Source of the DNA: Arthrobacter sp. SLBN-112
Lineage (GTDB): Bacteria; Actinomycetota; Actinomycetes; Actinomycetales; Micrococcaceae
Assembly: GCF_030944625.1 (NCBI RefSeq)
Contig: NZ_JAUSXY010000001.1
Coordinates: 2,542,001-2,606,000, forward strand
Reading direction: 5' to 3'
DNA length: 64,000 nt
Below are positions 19,665 to 30,415 of the stretch, one piece after another. Under the pieces are notes generated by a model, which had not been told where the DNA came from, did no database searches, and worked only from the letters and a program-made list of their open reading frames with translations. The translations under genes were made by a program, and so were the position numbers. Positions within the stretch are counted from its first letter, which is position 1. Each line of letters begins with the position of its first letter.

Positions 19665-19722
19665 ATTTCCTGCCTTTCCAGCCACATTCCAACACCAGAG
19701 AAGATCCACAAGGAAGAGTCCG

Positions 19723-21630
19723 ATGAGCAAAGGATCGCCCATCAGCCCCTCGCTGATGGCCACCAAGTCCGCTGGAGCCGCCAAGGCTCCGGAACGCGCC
19801 GACCGGACGGCTGAACATGCCGCCGTCGTCGCCGACCTTGCTGCCGTCTCTCCTGTCCTTGGGCCGAACAACGTCGTACCCCCGACGGTGATGACCGGCT
19901 CGCAAGCAATCGTCCGCTCGCTCGAAGAACTCGGCGTCGACGACATTTTCGGTTTGCCAGGTGGCGCGATCCTGCCCACCTACGACCCCTTGATGGCCTC
20001 CACCATGAACCACGTGCTGGTCCGTCACGAACAGGGAGCCGGCCACGCCGCGCAAGGCTACGCCATGGTCACCGGGCGGGTTGGCGTCTGCATCGCCACC
20101 TCGGGCCCCGGCGCCACCAACCTCGTTACCGCCATCATGGACGCCCACATGGACTCCGTGCCCCTGGTGGCCATCACCGGCCAGGTCGCCAGCGGCGTCA
20201 TCGGCACCGATGCCTTCCAGGAAGCGGACATCGTGGGCATCACCATGCCCATCACCAAGCACTCGTTCCTGGTGACAGACCCCAACGACATCCCGCACGT
20301 CATGGCCGAGGCCTTCCACCTCGCCTCCACCGGCCGGCCCGGCCCCGTCCTGGTTGACGTTGCCAAAGACGCCCAGGTCGGCCAGATGACGTTCTCCTGG
20401 CCGCCAAAGATCGACCTGCCCGGCTACCGTCCCGTAACCCGGGGGCACAACAAGCAGGTGCGCGAGGCGGCGAAACTCATCGCCGCTGCGTCCAAGCCGG
20501 TCCTGTACGTCGGTGGCGGCGTGGTTAAGGCGCACGCCTCCGCGGAGCTGCTCGCCCTGGCCGAAGCCACGGGTGCCCCCGTTGTGACAACGCTGATGGC
20601 CAAGGGTGCCTTCCCTGACTCCCACCCCCAGCACATGGGCATGCCCGGCATGCACGGGACGGTCTCGGCTGTGACCGCGCTTCAGCAGTCCGACCTGCTG
20701 ATTACGCTCGGCGCCCGCTTCGATGACCGCGTCACCGGCGTGCTGAAGACCTTCGCACCCAATGCCAAGGTCATCCACGCGGACATCGATCCTGCTGAGA
20801 TCTCCAAAAACCGCGCCGCCGATGTGCCCATCGTGGGATCCGTCAAGGAGATCATCCCTGAGCTGACCGAGGCCGTGCGCAGCCAGTTCGAGGCCTCGGG
20901 GGTGCCGGACCTGACCACCTGGTGGGCCTTCCTGAACAATCTCAAGGAAACCTACCCGCTGGGCTGGACGGAACCGGACGACGGTCTCATCGCCCCGCAG
21001 AAGGTCATCCAGCGGATTGGCGCCCTGACCGGGCCCGAAGGCGTTTACGTCGCCGGGGTGGGCCAGCACCAGATGTGGGCTGCCCAGTTCATCAAGTACG
21101 AGCGCCCGCACGCCTGGCTGAACTCCGGCGGCGCCGGCACCATGGGCTACGCCGTTCCCGCAGCCATGGGCGCCAAGGTGGGCGAACCTGACCGGGTGGT
21201 CTGGGCCATCGACGGCGACGGCTGCTTCCAGATGACCAACCAGGAACTGGCCACCTGCGCCATCAACAACATCCCCATCAAGGTTGCCGTCATCAACAAC
21301 TCCTCGCTGGGCATGGTGCGGCAGTGGCAGACCCTGTTCTACGAGGGCCGCTACTCCAACACCGACCTCAACACCGGCCATGACACCGTCCGCATCCCGG
21401 ACTTCGTCAAGCTGGGTGAGGCCTACGGCTGTGCCTCGTTCCGCTGCGAACGCGAAGAGGACATCGACGCCACCATCCAGAAGGCACTCGAGATCAACGA
21501 CCGCCCCGTGGTCATCGACTTCGTGGTGAGCCCCAACTCCATGGTGTGGCCGATGGTGCCCTCCGGAGTGAGCAATGACCAGATCCAGGTCGCCCGAAAC
21601 ATGACCCCGGAATGGGAAGAGGAAGACTGA
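19723..21630 (+). CDS. ilvB: Acetolactate synthase large subunit
   Basis: A 635-residue ThDP/FAD enzyme that forms acetolactate from two pyruvates, or acetohydroxybutyrate from pyruvate and 2-oxobutyrate: the committed step of branched-chain synthesis. Domain order: N-terminal PYR domain ([27 protein letters not shown], catalytic Glu in [15 protein letters not shown]), central FAD-binding domain ([12 protein letters not shown]), C-terminal ThDP domain with GDG(X)nN motif ([42 protein letters not shown]). An N-terminal extension of about 55 residues rich in Ala and Pro precedes the core, as in other actinobacteria. First gene of ilvB-ilvN-ilvC, under the attenuator. Confidence 0.98.
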   Translation: MSKGSPISPSLMATKSAGAAKAPERADRTAEHAAVVADLAAVSPVLGPNNVVPPTVMTGSQAIVRSLEELGVDDIFGLPGGAILPTYDPLMASTMNHVLVRHEQGAGHAAQGYAMVTGRVGVCIATSGPGATNLVTAIMDAHMDSVPLVAITGQVASGVIGTDAFQEADIVGITMPITKHSFLVTDPNDIPHVMAEAFHLASTGRPGPVLVDVAKDAQVGQMTFSWPPKIDLPGYRPVTRGHNKQVREAAKLIAAASKPVLYVGGGVVKAHASAELLALAEATGAPVVTTLMAKGAFPDSHPQHMGMPGMHGTVSAVTALQQSDLLITLGARFDDRVTGVLKTFAPNAKVIHADIDPAEISKNRAADVPIVGSVKEIIPELTEAVRSQFEASGVPDLTTWWAFLNNLKETYPLGWTEPDDGLIAPQKVIQRIGALTGPEGVYVAGVGQHQMWAAQFIKYERPHAWLNSGGAGTMGYAVPAAMGAKVGEPDRVVWAIDGDGCFQMTNQELATCAINNIPIKVAVINNSSLGMVRQWQTLFYEGRYSNTDLNTGHDTVRIPDFVKLGEAYGCASFRCEREEDIDATIQKALEINDRPVVIDFVVSPNSMVWPMVPSGVSNDQIQVARNMTPEWEEED

Positions 21631-21632
21631 GC

Positions 21633-22145
21633 ATGAGCCGCCACACACTTTCCGTCCTGGTTGAGGACAAGCCCGGGGTCCTGACCCGCGTGGCCAGCCT
21701 CTTCGCGCGCCGCGCCTTCAACATCAACTCCCTGGCCGTCGGCCCCACCGAAGTACCGGGCGTGTCCCGGATGACGGTGGTGGTCGATGCCGACGGCGAC
21801 CTCATCGAGCAGGTCACCAAGCAGCTCAACAAACTGATCAACGTGATCAAGATCGTTGAGCTGACCCCAGAATCTTCCGTACAGCGCGACCACATCCTGG
21901 TCAAGGTACGTGCGGATGCCGCAACACGCCTGCAGGTAACCCAGGCCGCAGACCTGTTCCGTGCCTCAGTGGTGGACGTCTCCACCGACTCGGTCGTCAT
22001 TGAGGCCACCGGCCATCCGGAAAAGCTCACAGCCCTGCTTTCAGTGCTGGAGCCCTTCGGCATCCGCGAAATCGTGCAGTCCGGCACCCTGGCCGTTGGA
22101 CGGGGATCCCGCTCCATGAGTGACCGGGCCCTCCGTTCCGCCTAG
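21633..22145 (+). CDS. ilvN: Acetolactate synthase small (regulatory) subunit
   Basis: A 170-residue regulatory subunit that activates IlvB and gives valine feedback inhibition. It has an N-terminal ACT domain (HTLSVLVEDKPGVLTRVASLFARRAFNINSLAVGPTE) and a C-terminal domain (RDHILVKVRADAATRLQVTQAADLFRASVVDVSTDSVVIEATG). The ATG at 21633 lies 2 nt after the ilvB stop with GAGGA inside the ilvB end, so translation is coupled. An upstream in-frame GTG at 21612 would lie inside ilvB and precede the ACT domain without need. Confidence 0.97.
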   Translation: MSRHTLSVLVEDKPGVLTRVASLFARRAFNINSLAVGPTEVPGVSRMTVVVDADGDLIEQVTKQLNKLINVIKIVELTPESSVQRDHILVKVRADAATRLQVTQAADLFRASVVDVSTDSVVIEATGHPEKLTALLSVLEPFGIREIVQSGTLAVGRGSRSMSDRALRSA

Positions 22146-22177
22146 GCACCAGCCCGGGCGGGACCTGACGCCCGTAA

Positions 22178-23254
<1,077 letters not shown>

Positions 23255-23288
23255 GGCTGCCAGCCCAACCACTTGGACCGCAACGGTG

Positions 23289-23326
23289 AGGCCGGGTTCA
23301 CACTTAACAATGTGAGCCCGGCCTTT
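23289..23326 (+). terminator. Terminator after ilvC
   Basis: AGGCCGGG (23289-23296) pairs with CCCGGCCT (23317-23324), with an inner CACA/TGTG extension. Only a short TTT follows. Confidence 0.65.
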
Positions 23327-23379
23327 CCGTCGGCCTAGACTTGTTTCCATCCCCAGGACTGCAACGCAGAGGATCAGCC

Positions 23380-24969
23380 GTGTCAAAACCCGTAGTACTG
23401 CTCGCCGAAGAACTTTCCCCCGCCACCGTCGAGGCCCTCGGCCCGGACTTTGAAATCCGCCAGACTGACGGCGCCGACCGTTCCCAGCTGCTCTCGGCGA
23501 TCAGTGACGTAGACGCGATCCTGGTCCGCTCCGCCACCCAGGTGGACGCCGAAGCCATCGCAGCGGCCAAGAACCTGAAAGTCATCGCCCGCGCCGGCGT
23601 GGGCCTGGACAACGTCGACATCAAGGCCGCCACCCAGGCCGGTGTCATGGTGGTCAACGCCCCAACGTCCAACATCGTTTCCGCGGCCGAACTGACCGTG
23701 GGCCACATCCTCAGCCTGGCCCGCCACATTCCGCAGGCCAGCGCCGCCCTCAAGGACGGCGAGTGGAAGCGCTCCAAGTACACCGGTATCGAACTCTTCG
23801 AAAAGAAGATCGGCATCATCGGCCTCGGCCGGATCGGTGCCCTCGTGGCAGCCCGGCTCAAGGGCTTCGACACCAAGATCCTCGCCTACGACCCCTACAT
23901 CACCTCCGCCCGCGCAGCGCAGCTTGGTGTGCAGCTGGTTACGCTGGACGAACTCCTTGCCCAGTCCGACTTCATCACCATCCACATGCCCAAGACGCCC
24001 GAGACCGTGGGCATGCTCGGCGCAGACGCCTTCAAGAAGATGAAGAGCACCGCCTACGTGGTCAACGTGGCCCGCGGCGGACTCGTGGACGAGGAAGCCC
24101 TCTTCACGGCCCTGCAGGACGGCGAAATCGCCGGTGCCGGCGTCGACGTCTTTGCCAAGGAACCCAGCACCGACCTGCCGTTCTTCAAGCTCGACAACGT
24201 GGTGGTGACCCCGCACCTGGGCGCCTCGACGGATGAAGCCCAGGAAAAGGCCGGCGTCTCCGTGGCCAAGTCTGTCCGCCTGGCCCTCGCCGGCGAACTG
24301 GTGCCGGACGCCGTCAACGTTGCCGGCGGCGTCATCGCACCCGACGTCCGCCCGGGCATCCCGCTGATCGAAAAGCTGGGCCGCATCTTCACCGCGCTGA
24401 CCCATGCCTCCCTGACCCAGTTCGACGTCGAAGTGGCCGGCGAAATTTCGTCCCTCGACGTCAAGGTGCTGGAGCTGGCAGCGCTGAAGGGCATCTTCGC
24501 CGACATCGTGACCGAGCAGGTGTCCTACGTCAACGCACCCGTCATCGCCGAACAGCGTGGCATCAACGTCCGCCTGATCACCACCCCGGACACCGAGTCG
24601 TACCGCAATGTCCTGACGCTCCGCGGTGCCCTGAGCGACGGCAGCCAGATCTCCGTGGCCGGCACCCTGACCGGCCCCAAGCAGGTGGAGAAGCTGGTGG
24701 GCATCAACGGCTTCGAAGTTGAAATCCCCATCAGTGAGCACCTGGTGGTGGTGGCCTACACCGACCGCCCCGGCGTCATCGGCACCATCGGCCACATCCT
24801 GGGCATGAACAACATCAACATCGCCGGCATGCAGGTTGCCCGTTCCGACGAAGGCGGCCAGGTACTCGCCCTGCTGACCATCGACAGCTCCGTTCCCCAG
24901 CAGGTGCTGGACGCCATCAAGGCCGGTATCGGCGCTGAAATGGTCCGGGAAGTGGACCTGGAAGACTAA
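23380..24969 (+). CDS. serA: D-3-phosphoglycerate dehydrogenase (long form)
   Basis: A 529-residue NAD enzyme that oxidises 3-phosphoglycerate, the first step of serine synthesis. Substrate- and NAD-binding domains come first (VIARAGVGLDNVDIKAATQAGVMVVNAPTSN; NAD loop IGIIGLGRIGALVAARLKGF; catalytic region VNVARGGLVDEEAL and VVVTPHLGASTDEAQ). Then the intervening ASB domain of the long actinobacterial type, and a C-terminal ACT domain (VVVAYTDRPGVIGTIGHILGMNNINIAGMQVAR) for serine control. GTG at 23380 is chosen because AGAGGA lies 6 nt upstream and similarity begins there; an earlier in-frame TTG at 23341 has no such support. Confidence 0.97.
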   Translation: MSKPVVLLAEELSPATVEALGPDFEIRQTDGADRSQLLSAISDVDAILVRSATQVDAEAIAAAKNLKVIARAGVGLDNVDIKAATQAGVMVVNAPTSNIVSAAELTVGHILSLARHIPQASAALKDGEWKRSKYTGIELFEKKIGIIGLGRIGALVAARLKGFDTKILAYDPYITSARAAQLGVQLVTLDELLAQSDFITIHMPKTPETVGMLGADAFKKMKSTAYVVNVARGGLVDEEALFTALQDGEIAGAGVDVFAKEPSTDLPFFKLDNVVVTPHLGASTDEAQEKAGVSVAKSVRLALAGELVPDAVNVAGGVIAPDVRPGIPLIEKLGRIFTALTHASLTQFDVEVAGEISSLDVKVLELAALKGIFADIVTEQVSYVNAPVIAEQRGINVRLITTPDTESYRNVLTLRGALSDGSQISVAGTLTGPKQVEKLVGINGFEVEIPISEHLVVVAYTDRPGVIGTIGHILGMNNINIAGMQVARSDEGGQVLALLTIDSSVPQQVLDAIKAGIGAEMVREVDLED

Positions 24970-25037
24970 CGCGACACACCGGCCGAAACGCCGTAGCCGC
25001 TCCTCCGCGCGGGCACGCCCCGGCGTAGCCACGTATG

Positions 25038-25101
25038 ATTGGCCGGTCTGCTTACAATGGCTGGGTCCTGGTTCAGGACCGTAGCCGGCAGACCGGCCAA
25101 T
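25038..25101. repeat. 64-nt near-perfect hairpin between serA and the ABC permease gene
   Basis: ATTGGCCGGTCTGC (25038-25051) is exactly complementary to GCAGACCGGCCAAT (25088-25101). Inside, GGCT pairs with AGCC and GGTCCTG with CAGGACC around a GTT loop, about 25 bp in all. It is followed by ACCTTTTGC. It could be a serA terminator, a structured leader of the permease gene, or a small mobile palindrome; the sequence alone does not decide. Confidence 0.7.
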
Positions 25102-25186
25102 ACCTTTTGCACATCCGTCCGCCATTGCCCACGTCTGCCCGGGCGGTTGGAAGTGCGCGCACGCAATCCAGGTTTCAGGGAGTTCC

Positions 25187-27985
25187 ATGAACGCCGTCCA
25201 GAGGTTCATCAGAAGCAGGGTGCTGCTGTTGACCGCGGCCATCTTGATCGCAGCCATGTGCTTGTCGGTCGTCGTCCAAAGCCAGTCACAGGCCGCGCTC
25301 AACCGGACAATCGACGAAAATTCGAGGGGGCTTTACGACATCCTGGTCCAGGCCAAGGCGCCCTCCGGAGCACTCCTCCAGCCCGAGATCGCCAATGGCG
25401 CCGGCGGCATTGGATTCGACCAGCTGGACTCCATCCGCAAACTCTCCGGAACGTCCGTGGCGGCCCCGATCAGCCTCGTTTCGCGGGTGACCCAGAACCT
25501 TGAAACACCCCGGCTCGACGCCATGGACTACCTCGGCTACAACGCCGGGCTGGCCGGTACCGCGACGGCTGACCAGGCCGCGGGTGCCACCGCCCCGAAC
25601 CAGTGGCCGGCGGCGGAATCGGTACTCAGCGACACTGCAAAGAAGTACCGCCTGACCGCCAGCGCCGTGAGCTCCGACGGCAACTCCGAGCAGACCCTCT
25701 TCAAAACCACTGCCGAGGGCACCCTGGGCAAGGCGCGCCTCGTCGAGGAAAAGGCGCAGGGCGGCAGCAGCATCCGCATCGCCGCACCTGCGGGCGAGAC
25801 AGGCATCAAGTTCCCCGCCCCCGCCGGCGGCTCCGAACACAACCTCTTCAACCTCTCCGTGGCCCTGCCGCTCGCCCCTGAGGTCACCGAATCCGTCGTG
25901 GCAGTGGACCCCGCGGCCGAACGGGCCCTGCTGGGTTCAGCGGGCGACTTCCTCGCCCCGCTGGAAAAGGCGCCCCCCGCCGACGCCCGTGACGCCGGCG
26001 CCGTGGGCCGGTACCTGGAAGGCCTCTTCACCAGCGGGATCAGCATGGACCAGCTCAAGGAAGGACCGGACTTCCTCGGGGTGAAGCTCAAGTACTGGGC
26101 CCCCCTGATGACCCAGTATCAGCAGGCCAAGCGCACCGGCCAGCTCACCAGCGGCTCGCAGGCCGTTCCGCTGATCGTGCGCTCCGGCACGTCGCTGGAC
26201 CTGAAGTACAACGTCAAGATCGAGGAGATCGACGACGCCGGCAAGGTGGTCAAGGACGTCGGCACCGTTTCCAAGTCGTTGGGCAAGGATTACCTGCCGT
26301 TCGTTTCCAAGGACCCCTTCGTGCTGTCATGGCCGGGTTCCACGGACCACTCGTCGCTGCTGGGCAACAACGGCAACTTCAACCAGGGCCTGTACACGCC
26401 CGCCAAGTGGAGCACCAATTTCGCCGGCGCTCCCAAGTACACCGACGGCGACACCGCGGCCAACGGTGCCGTGGACAAGACTGCCGTGCCCGGTGACTGG
26501 GTCACCGTGAACCGCTTGCCGGACAAGGCCGCCAATGGCGCCCCCGTGGACCAGACGCAGCGCGACCCGGTAGACGAGCGCTCCTACCGGGACAACCTGT
26601 CCACGGGCCAGCAGCAGCCGGCCCAGCCGCTGCCCATGGTGTACGGCACGTTCGACCCCGCTGCCGTGGCCGCCGCTTCCGGCGACGTCAACAAGCTGCC
26701 GCTGGGCGGCTATGACCCCACGCCGTTCACCCTGGTCAAGGACGCCGCAGGCAAGGACGTCCCCGCCGCGGAACTCAAGCCGTCCCTGAGTGCCACCGGC
26801 CTGGCGAGCCAGTCCGCCGGTGCGATCACCGACTACTACGGACTTGCCGCAGCCCGGGGCTACAAGCAGAACGCCGCAGTAATCGATGCCGTCCGCGTCC
26901 GCGCCAAGGCTCCGGGCAGCTGGAAAGAAGCCCAGCCCGAGGTGGAGAAGCTCGCCGCCGAAATCCGGGACATGGGACTGGACGCCACGATCGTGGCAGG
27001 TTCGGCCCGCGAGGACACCAGCATCGCCGTCCCCGGCTACTCCAAGGACGGAGCGGGCAAGGAGTCCCCGCTGGGAACCGTCCAGCAGTCCTGGGTCCGG
27101 CAGAACGCAGCCGACGCCGTGGCCGGATCCCTGTCCGGTACCAACGTCACCCTGCTGTTCCTGACCCTGTGCGGCGCGGCCCTGCTGACCGGGGCGTCAA
27201 CTGTCAGCTACATCCGGAAACGCCGCAGCGAGGCCGGAACCCTGCGGGCCATGGGCTGGACGCAGCGGCGGATCCGCAGCTGGGTCCTTGAGGAGTTCGG
27301 CGTCGGCGCCGTGCTGCTTGCCGCCGCCGGAATCCTGCTGAGCTTGTTGAGCTGGAGCCTGCCGACCGCCCTGGTGTGCGCCGCCGTCGTGGTCCTCTAC
27401 TGCGGCGCGGCCCTGTTCGCCGCGCAGCAGCTCCGCCACCGCGACGTGGTGGACCAGGAACCGCAGCATGACGAACGGCTCATCCCGGTCGATTCGCCGC
27501 TGACCTTCGCCAACCGGCAGCTGGGCACCAACAAGTTCAACACGTTGTCGCTGGCTGTGGCGGTGGGTGTCTTCGGTGCCGCGGTCGGCGGCCTGATCTC
27601 CTTGCTGATCGACATTCCACGGGCCGCGGGTGCCAGCGCCCTCAGCGGCCTCGCCGCGGCGAGCGTGACGCTGCCCAGCATCCTGCTGGCTCTTGCCGGC
27701 GTGGCTGTGGGGCTGGTGCTTACCCTGGTGACCGGCCGCTTTGAGCTAAACGCCAAGCGCCAATACCTGGGGATCCTCGAGGCGATGGGTTGGAACCCGG
27801 ACATGCTCCGCCAGGTTCGCTTGTTCGAAAACGCGCTCGTGGGAACCGTGGCCTTGCCGCTGGGCGTGCTGGGCGCCTTGGGCATCGGCCTGCTGCTGGC
27901 ACCCTACGCGGCCATCTGGGCAGCGGTGGCCGGGCTGGTGGCTGTACTTTGCTGGATACCGATTGCAACGAAAGTGGTCCAATGA
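25187..27985 (+). CDS. ABC exporter permease, FtsX-like, with large extracellular domain
   Basis: A 932-residue permease of the MacB/FtsX-like type. It has one N-terminal membrane helix (VLLLTAAILIAAMCLSVVV, residues 13-31), a roughly 600-residue extracytoplasmic region, then membrane segments around 645-665, 695-745, 785-815, 825-850 and 885-925. The cytoplasmic pattern RKRRSEAGTLRAMGWTQRRIRSWVLEEFG, echoed by KRQYLGILEAMGWNPDMLRQVRLFENALVG near the C-terminus, is the usual coupling region in FtsX permeases and shows two copies of the domain. The stop overlaps the ATPase start (ATGA). The cargo is unknown; lipoproteins, peptides or cell-wall signalling are possible. GGGAG lies 4 nt before the ATG. 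Confidence 0.85.
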   Translation: MNAVQRFIRSRVLLLTAAILIAAMCLSVVVQSQSQAALNRTIDENSRGLYDILVQAKAPSGALLQPEIANGAGGIGFDQLDSIRKLSGTSVAAPISLVSRVTQNLETPRLDAMDYLGYNAGLAGTATADQAAGATAPNQWPAAESVLSDTAKKYRLTASAVSSDGNSEQTLFKTTAEGTLGKARLVEEKAQGGSSIRIAAPAGETGIKFPAPAGGSEHNLFNLSVALPLAPEVTESVVAVDPAAERALLGSAGDFLAPLEKAPPADARDAGAVGRYLEGLFTSGISMDQLKEGPDFLGVKLKYWAPLMTQYQQAKRTGQLTSGSQAVPLIVRSGTSLDLKYNVKIEEIDDAGKVVKDVGTVSKSLGKDYLPFVSKDPFVLSWPGSTDHSSLLGNNGNFNQGLYTPAKWSTNFAGAPKYTDGDTAANGAVDKTAVPGDWVTVNRLPDKAANGAPVDQTQRDPVDERSYRDNLSTGQQQPAQPLPMVYGTFDPAAVAAASGDVNKLPLGGYDPTPFTLVKDAAGKDVPAAELKPSLSATGLASQSAGAITDYYGLAAARGYKQNAAVIDAVRVRAKAPGSWKEAQPEVEKLAAEIRDMGLDATIVAGSAREDTSIAVPGYSKDGAGKESPLGTVQQSWVRQNAADAVAGSLSGTNVTLLFLTLCGAALLTGASTVSYIRKRRSEAGTLRAMGWTQRRIRSWVLEEFGVGAVLLAAAGILLSLLSWSLPTALVCAAVVVLYCGAALFAAQQLRHRDVVDQEPQHDERLIPVDSPLTFANRQLGTNKFNTLSLAVAVGVFGAAVGGLISLLIDIPRAAGASALSGLAAASVTLPSILLALAGVAVGLVLTLVTGRFELNAKRQYLGILEAMGWNPDMLRQVRLFENALVGTVALPLGVLGALGIGLLLAPYAAIWAAVAGLVAVLCWIPIATKVVQ

Positions 27986-28737
27986 CAAACCCGACGAATG
28001 TCCAGCGCAGCCGCCGGAGCGGCTCCAATGAGGTCCCCCTGCAGACCCGGGCCAACACCATCGTCAAGTCGGCCGATCACGCCACCCCGCTCGAGATGCG
28101 CGATATCACCATCCGTTATGGCGGCGGAAAGGGCGGCGCGGACGCCGTCAGCGTGGTGGAGGGCTTCGACCTGACCCTGCACGCGGGGGAAATGCACTGC
28201 GTTGCCGGCCGAAGCGGCTCGGGCAAGACCAGCATCCTGACCGTCGGCGCGGGGCTCACCTTGCCGACGTCGGGCCGGGTCTTCTGGGAAGGCGACTCGC
28301 TCGAAAGCATGGGCGACGACGAAATCGCCGACCGCCGCCGTGCGCTCATCGGCTACGTGGACCAGGGTGGTGCCCTGATTGACGGCATGAGCGCCCTCGA
28401 GAACGTCCTCCTGCCCGCCGTCCCCGACGGCGAGGTGGACCAGCGGCGGGACATGGCCAAGGACCTGCTGGACCTGGTGGGGCTGGGCCGCCGCATGCGG
28501 CACCGCCCGGCCCAGCTGTCCGGTGGTGAACGGCAGCGCGTGGCCATTGCCCGGGCCTTGATCCTGGGCACCAGGGTCCTGGTGGTGGACGAACCCACCG
28601 CCAGCCTGGACCGCGCCTCCGCCAACCGCATCATCAGCATCCTGAAGGACACCACCTCCGACGGCATCGCCGTCCTGGTGGCCTCGCATGACCACGAACT
28701 GGTCCGGCTCAGCGATACCCTGACAGAACTGATCTAG
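27982..28737 (+). CDS. ABC transporter ATP-binding protein (LolD/MacB-like)
   Basis: A 251-residue ATPase that pairs with the FtsX-like permease just upstream. Walker A is GRSGSGKTS, the Q-loop is in GYVDQGGALIDGMSALENVLLP, the signature is QLSGGERQRVAIARAL, Walker B is VLVVDEPTASLD and the H-loop is VLVASHDHELV. About 38 extra residues precede the domain. Its ATG overlaps the permease stop by 4 nt, so the two form one coupled unit. A third gene, such as an adaptor, is not present. Confidence 0.93.
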   Translation: MTNPTNVQRSRRSGSNEVPLQTRANTIVKSADHATPLEMRDITIRYGGGKGGADAVSVVEGFDLTLHAGEMHCVAGRSGSGKTSILTVGAGLTLPTSGRVFWEGDSLESMGDDEIADRRRALIGYVDQGGALIDGMSALENVLLPAVPDGEVDQRRDMAKDLLDLVGLGRRMRHRPAQLSGGERQRVAIARALILGTRVLVVDEPTASLDRASANRIISILKDTTSDGIAVLVASHDHELVRLSDTLTELI

Positions 28738-28773
28738 CCCACCCACTTACGCACCGAAGGTAAACGTCCGACC

Positions 28774-30327
28774 GTGACTGCTCCAGAGAAAACGCCGTTC
28801 TACATCACCACGGCCATCACCTACCCCAACGGCGTGCCGCACATCGGGCATGCCTATGAGTACATAGCAACCGACGCCATGGCGCGCTTCAAGCGGCTGG
28901 ACGGCTATGACGTGATGTTCCTGACCGGCACGGACGAGCACGGCATGAAGATCGCCCAGGCCGCGGAGAAGGAAGGCATCGCGCCCAAGGAACTGGTGGA
29001 CCGGAACGTCGCGGTCTACAAGGAGACCCACTCCGCCCTGGGCATCAGCTACGACCGGTTCATCCGCACCACGGACGCGGACCACTACGCCGCCTCGCAG
29101 GCCATCTGGAAGAAAATGGAGGCCAACGGCGATATCTACCTCGACAAATACGAGGGCTGGTACTCCGTGCGAGACGAGGCGTTCTACGCCGAGGATGAGA
29201 CCGTGGTGAAGGACGACGGCGTGCGCTACTCGAAAGAGACGGACACCGAGGTGACGTGGACGGCGGAGGAGAGCTACTTCTTCCGGCTGTCCGCCTACCA
29301 GGACAAGCTGCTGGCCCTCTACGAATCCCACCCGGAGTTCGGCGCCCCGCAGTACAGGTTCAACGAGGTCATCAGCTTCGTCAAGCGCGGCCTGGAGGAC
29401 CTGTCCGTCAGCCGGACCACGTTCGACTGGGGTGTCCCCGTCCCGGGCAACGACAAGCACGTCATGTACGTGTGGGTGGACGCGCTGACCAACTACCTCA
29501 CCGGCGTGGGCTATCCGGACACGGAGTCGGAGAAGTTCCGGAAGTACTGGCCCGCCGACCTCCACATCATCGGCAAGGATATCTCCCGCTTCCACGCCAT
29601 CTACTGGCCTGCGTTCCTGATGAGCGCCGGACTGGAACTGCCCAAGCGCGTCATGATCCACGGATTCCTGAACAACAACGGGGTCAAGATGTCCAAGTCC
29701 TTGGGCAACGTGGTGGCACCCGCCGACTTCGTGGCCCGCTACGGTCTGGACCAGGTGCGCTTCTTCTTCCTGCGGGAGGTCCCGTTCGGCGCGGACGGCA
29801 GCTACAACCACGAGGCCATCTTGGGCCGGATGAACTCTGACCTGGCGAACAACTTCGGCAACCTCGCCCAGCGCTCCCTGTCCATGGTGGCCAAGAACTG
29901 CGGTGCCGCCGTACCCGAACCCGGAGAGTTCACCGCGGCCGACACCGCCATCCTGGCCCAGGCCAACGGCCTGCTCGACGCCGCACGTGCCGCCTTCGAC
30001 AAGCAGGAATTCAGCCGCGCGCTGGAGGCCATCTGGGCCGTGCTGGGGGACACCAACGCCTACTTTGCCGAGCAGGCGCCCTGGGTACTCCGGAAGACCG
30101 ACGTCGAGCGCATGAACACGGTGCTGTACGTAACGCTGGAGGTGCTGCGGATCGTGGCGGTCCTCGCCCAGCCGGTCATGCCCGGCGCCACCGCGAAGCT
30201 CCTGGACGCACTGGGCCAGCCCGAAGGCGGCCGCCAGTTCGCCGCGATCGCAACTCCGATCGTCCCCGGCACGGCGCTGCCCGCTCCCGCTCCCGTGTTC
30301 CCCAAGTTCGAGGAACCGGCCGAATAG
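28774..30327 (+). CDS. metG: Methionyl-tRNA synthetase
   Basis: A 517-residue class I synthetase. The HIGH motif is [11 protein letters not shown] and KMSKS is VKMSKSLGN; the Met-pocket region [14 protein letters not shown] and the anticodon-binding helical domain ([34 protein letters not shown]) are present. It is the short form without the zinc-knuckle cysteines or the C-terminal dimerisation domain. The start is GTG at 28774; GAAGG lies 14 nt upstream, rather far, and a TAAACG hexamer ends 7 nt before it. It sits between the ABC exporter and leuB, each apparently with its own expression signals. Confidence 0.97.
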   Translation: MTAPEKTPFYITTAITYPNGVPHIGHAYEYIATDAMARFKRLDGYDVMFLTGTDEHGMKIAQAAEKEGIAPKELVDRNVAVYKETHSALGISYDRFIRTTDADHYAASQAIWKKMEANGDIYLDKYEGWYSVRDEAFYAEDETVVKDDGVRYSKETDTEVTWTAEESYFFRLSAYQDKLLALYESHPEFGAPQYRFNEVISFVKRGLEDLSVSRTTFDWGVPVPGNDKHVMYVWVDALTNYLTGVGYPDTESEKFRKYWPADLHIIGKDISRFHAIYWPAFLMSAGLELPKRVMIHGFLNNNGVKMSKSLGNVVAPADFVARYGLDQVRFFFLREVPFGADGSYNHEAILGRMNSDLANNFGNLAQRSLSMVAKNCGAAVPEPGEFTAADTAILAQANGLLDAARAAFDKQEFSRALEAIWAVLGDTNAYFAEQAPWVLRKTDVERMNTVLYVTLEVLRIVAVLAQPVMPGATAKLLDALGQPEGGRQFAAIATPIVPGTALPAPAPVFPKFEEPAE

Positions 30328-30359
30328 GGCGGCAAACCGTTCCGGGACGACGCGTCCTT

Positions 30360-30381
30360 GTCCACATTTTGGGATAGGTTG
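30360..30381 (+). promoter_or_regulatory. Element shared with the ilvB promoter, upstream of leuB
   Basis: The bases at 30360-30378 match GTCCACATNNTGRGATAGG as at ilvB 19480-19498, differing only at the two N positions and R. Here the element abuts the -35 directly; at ilvB it ends 11 bp upstream of TTGACA, about one helical turn farther. Confidence 0.6.
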
Positions 30382-30409
30382 ACCAGCATATGGATGTCTT
30401 GGCTACCCT
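30379..30409 (+). promoter_or_regulatory. leuB promoter, leaderless type
   Basis: TTGACC (30379-30384), a 19-bp spacer and TACCCT (30404-30409), which ends 6 nt before the ATG at 30416. No Shine-Dalgarno sequence is seen. Confidence 0.6.
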
Positions 30410-30415
30410 GAAATC

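Noticed and set aside
19663..21648. Long antisense open frame opposite ilvB
   Set aside because: High-GC shadow of ilvB: its Gly/His/Asp-rich translation has no domain. Similar shadows oppose serA, metG, recG and others.
28738..28773. T-box or SAM riboswitch before metG
   Set aside because: The gap is only 36 bp and contains no leader structure.
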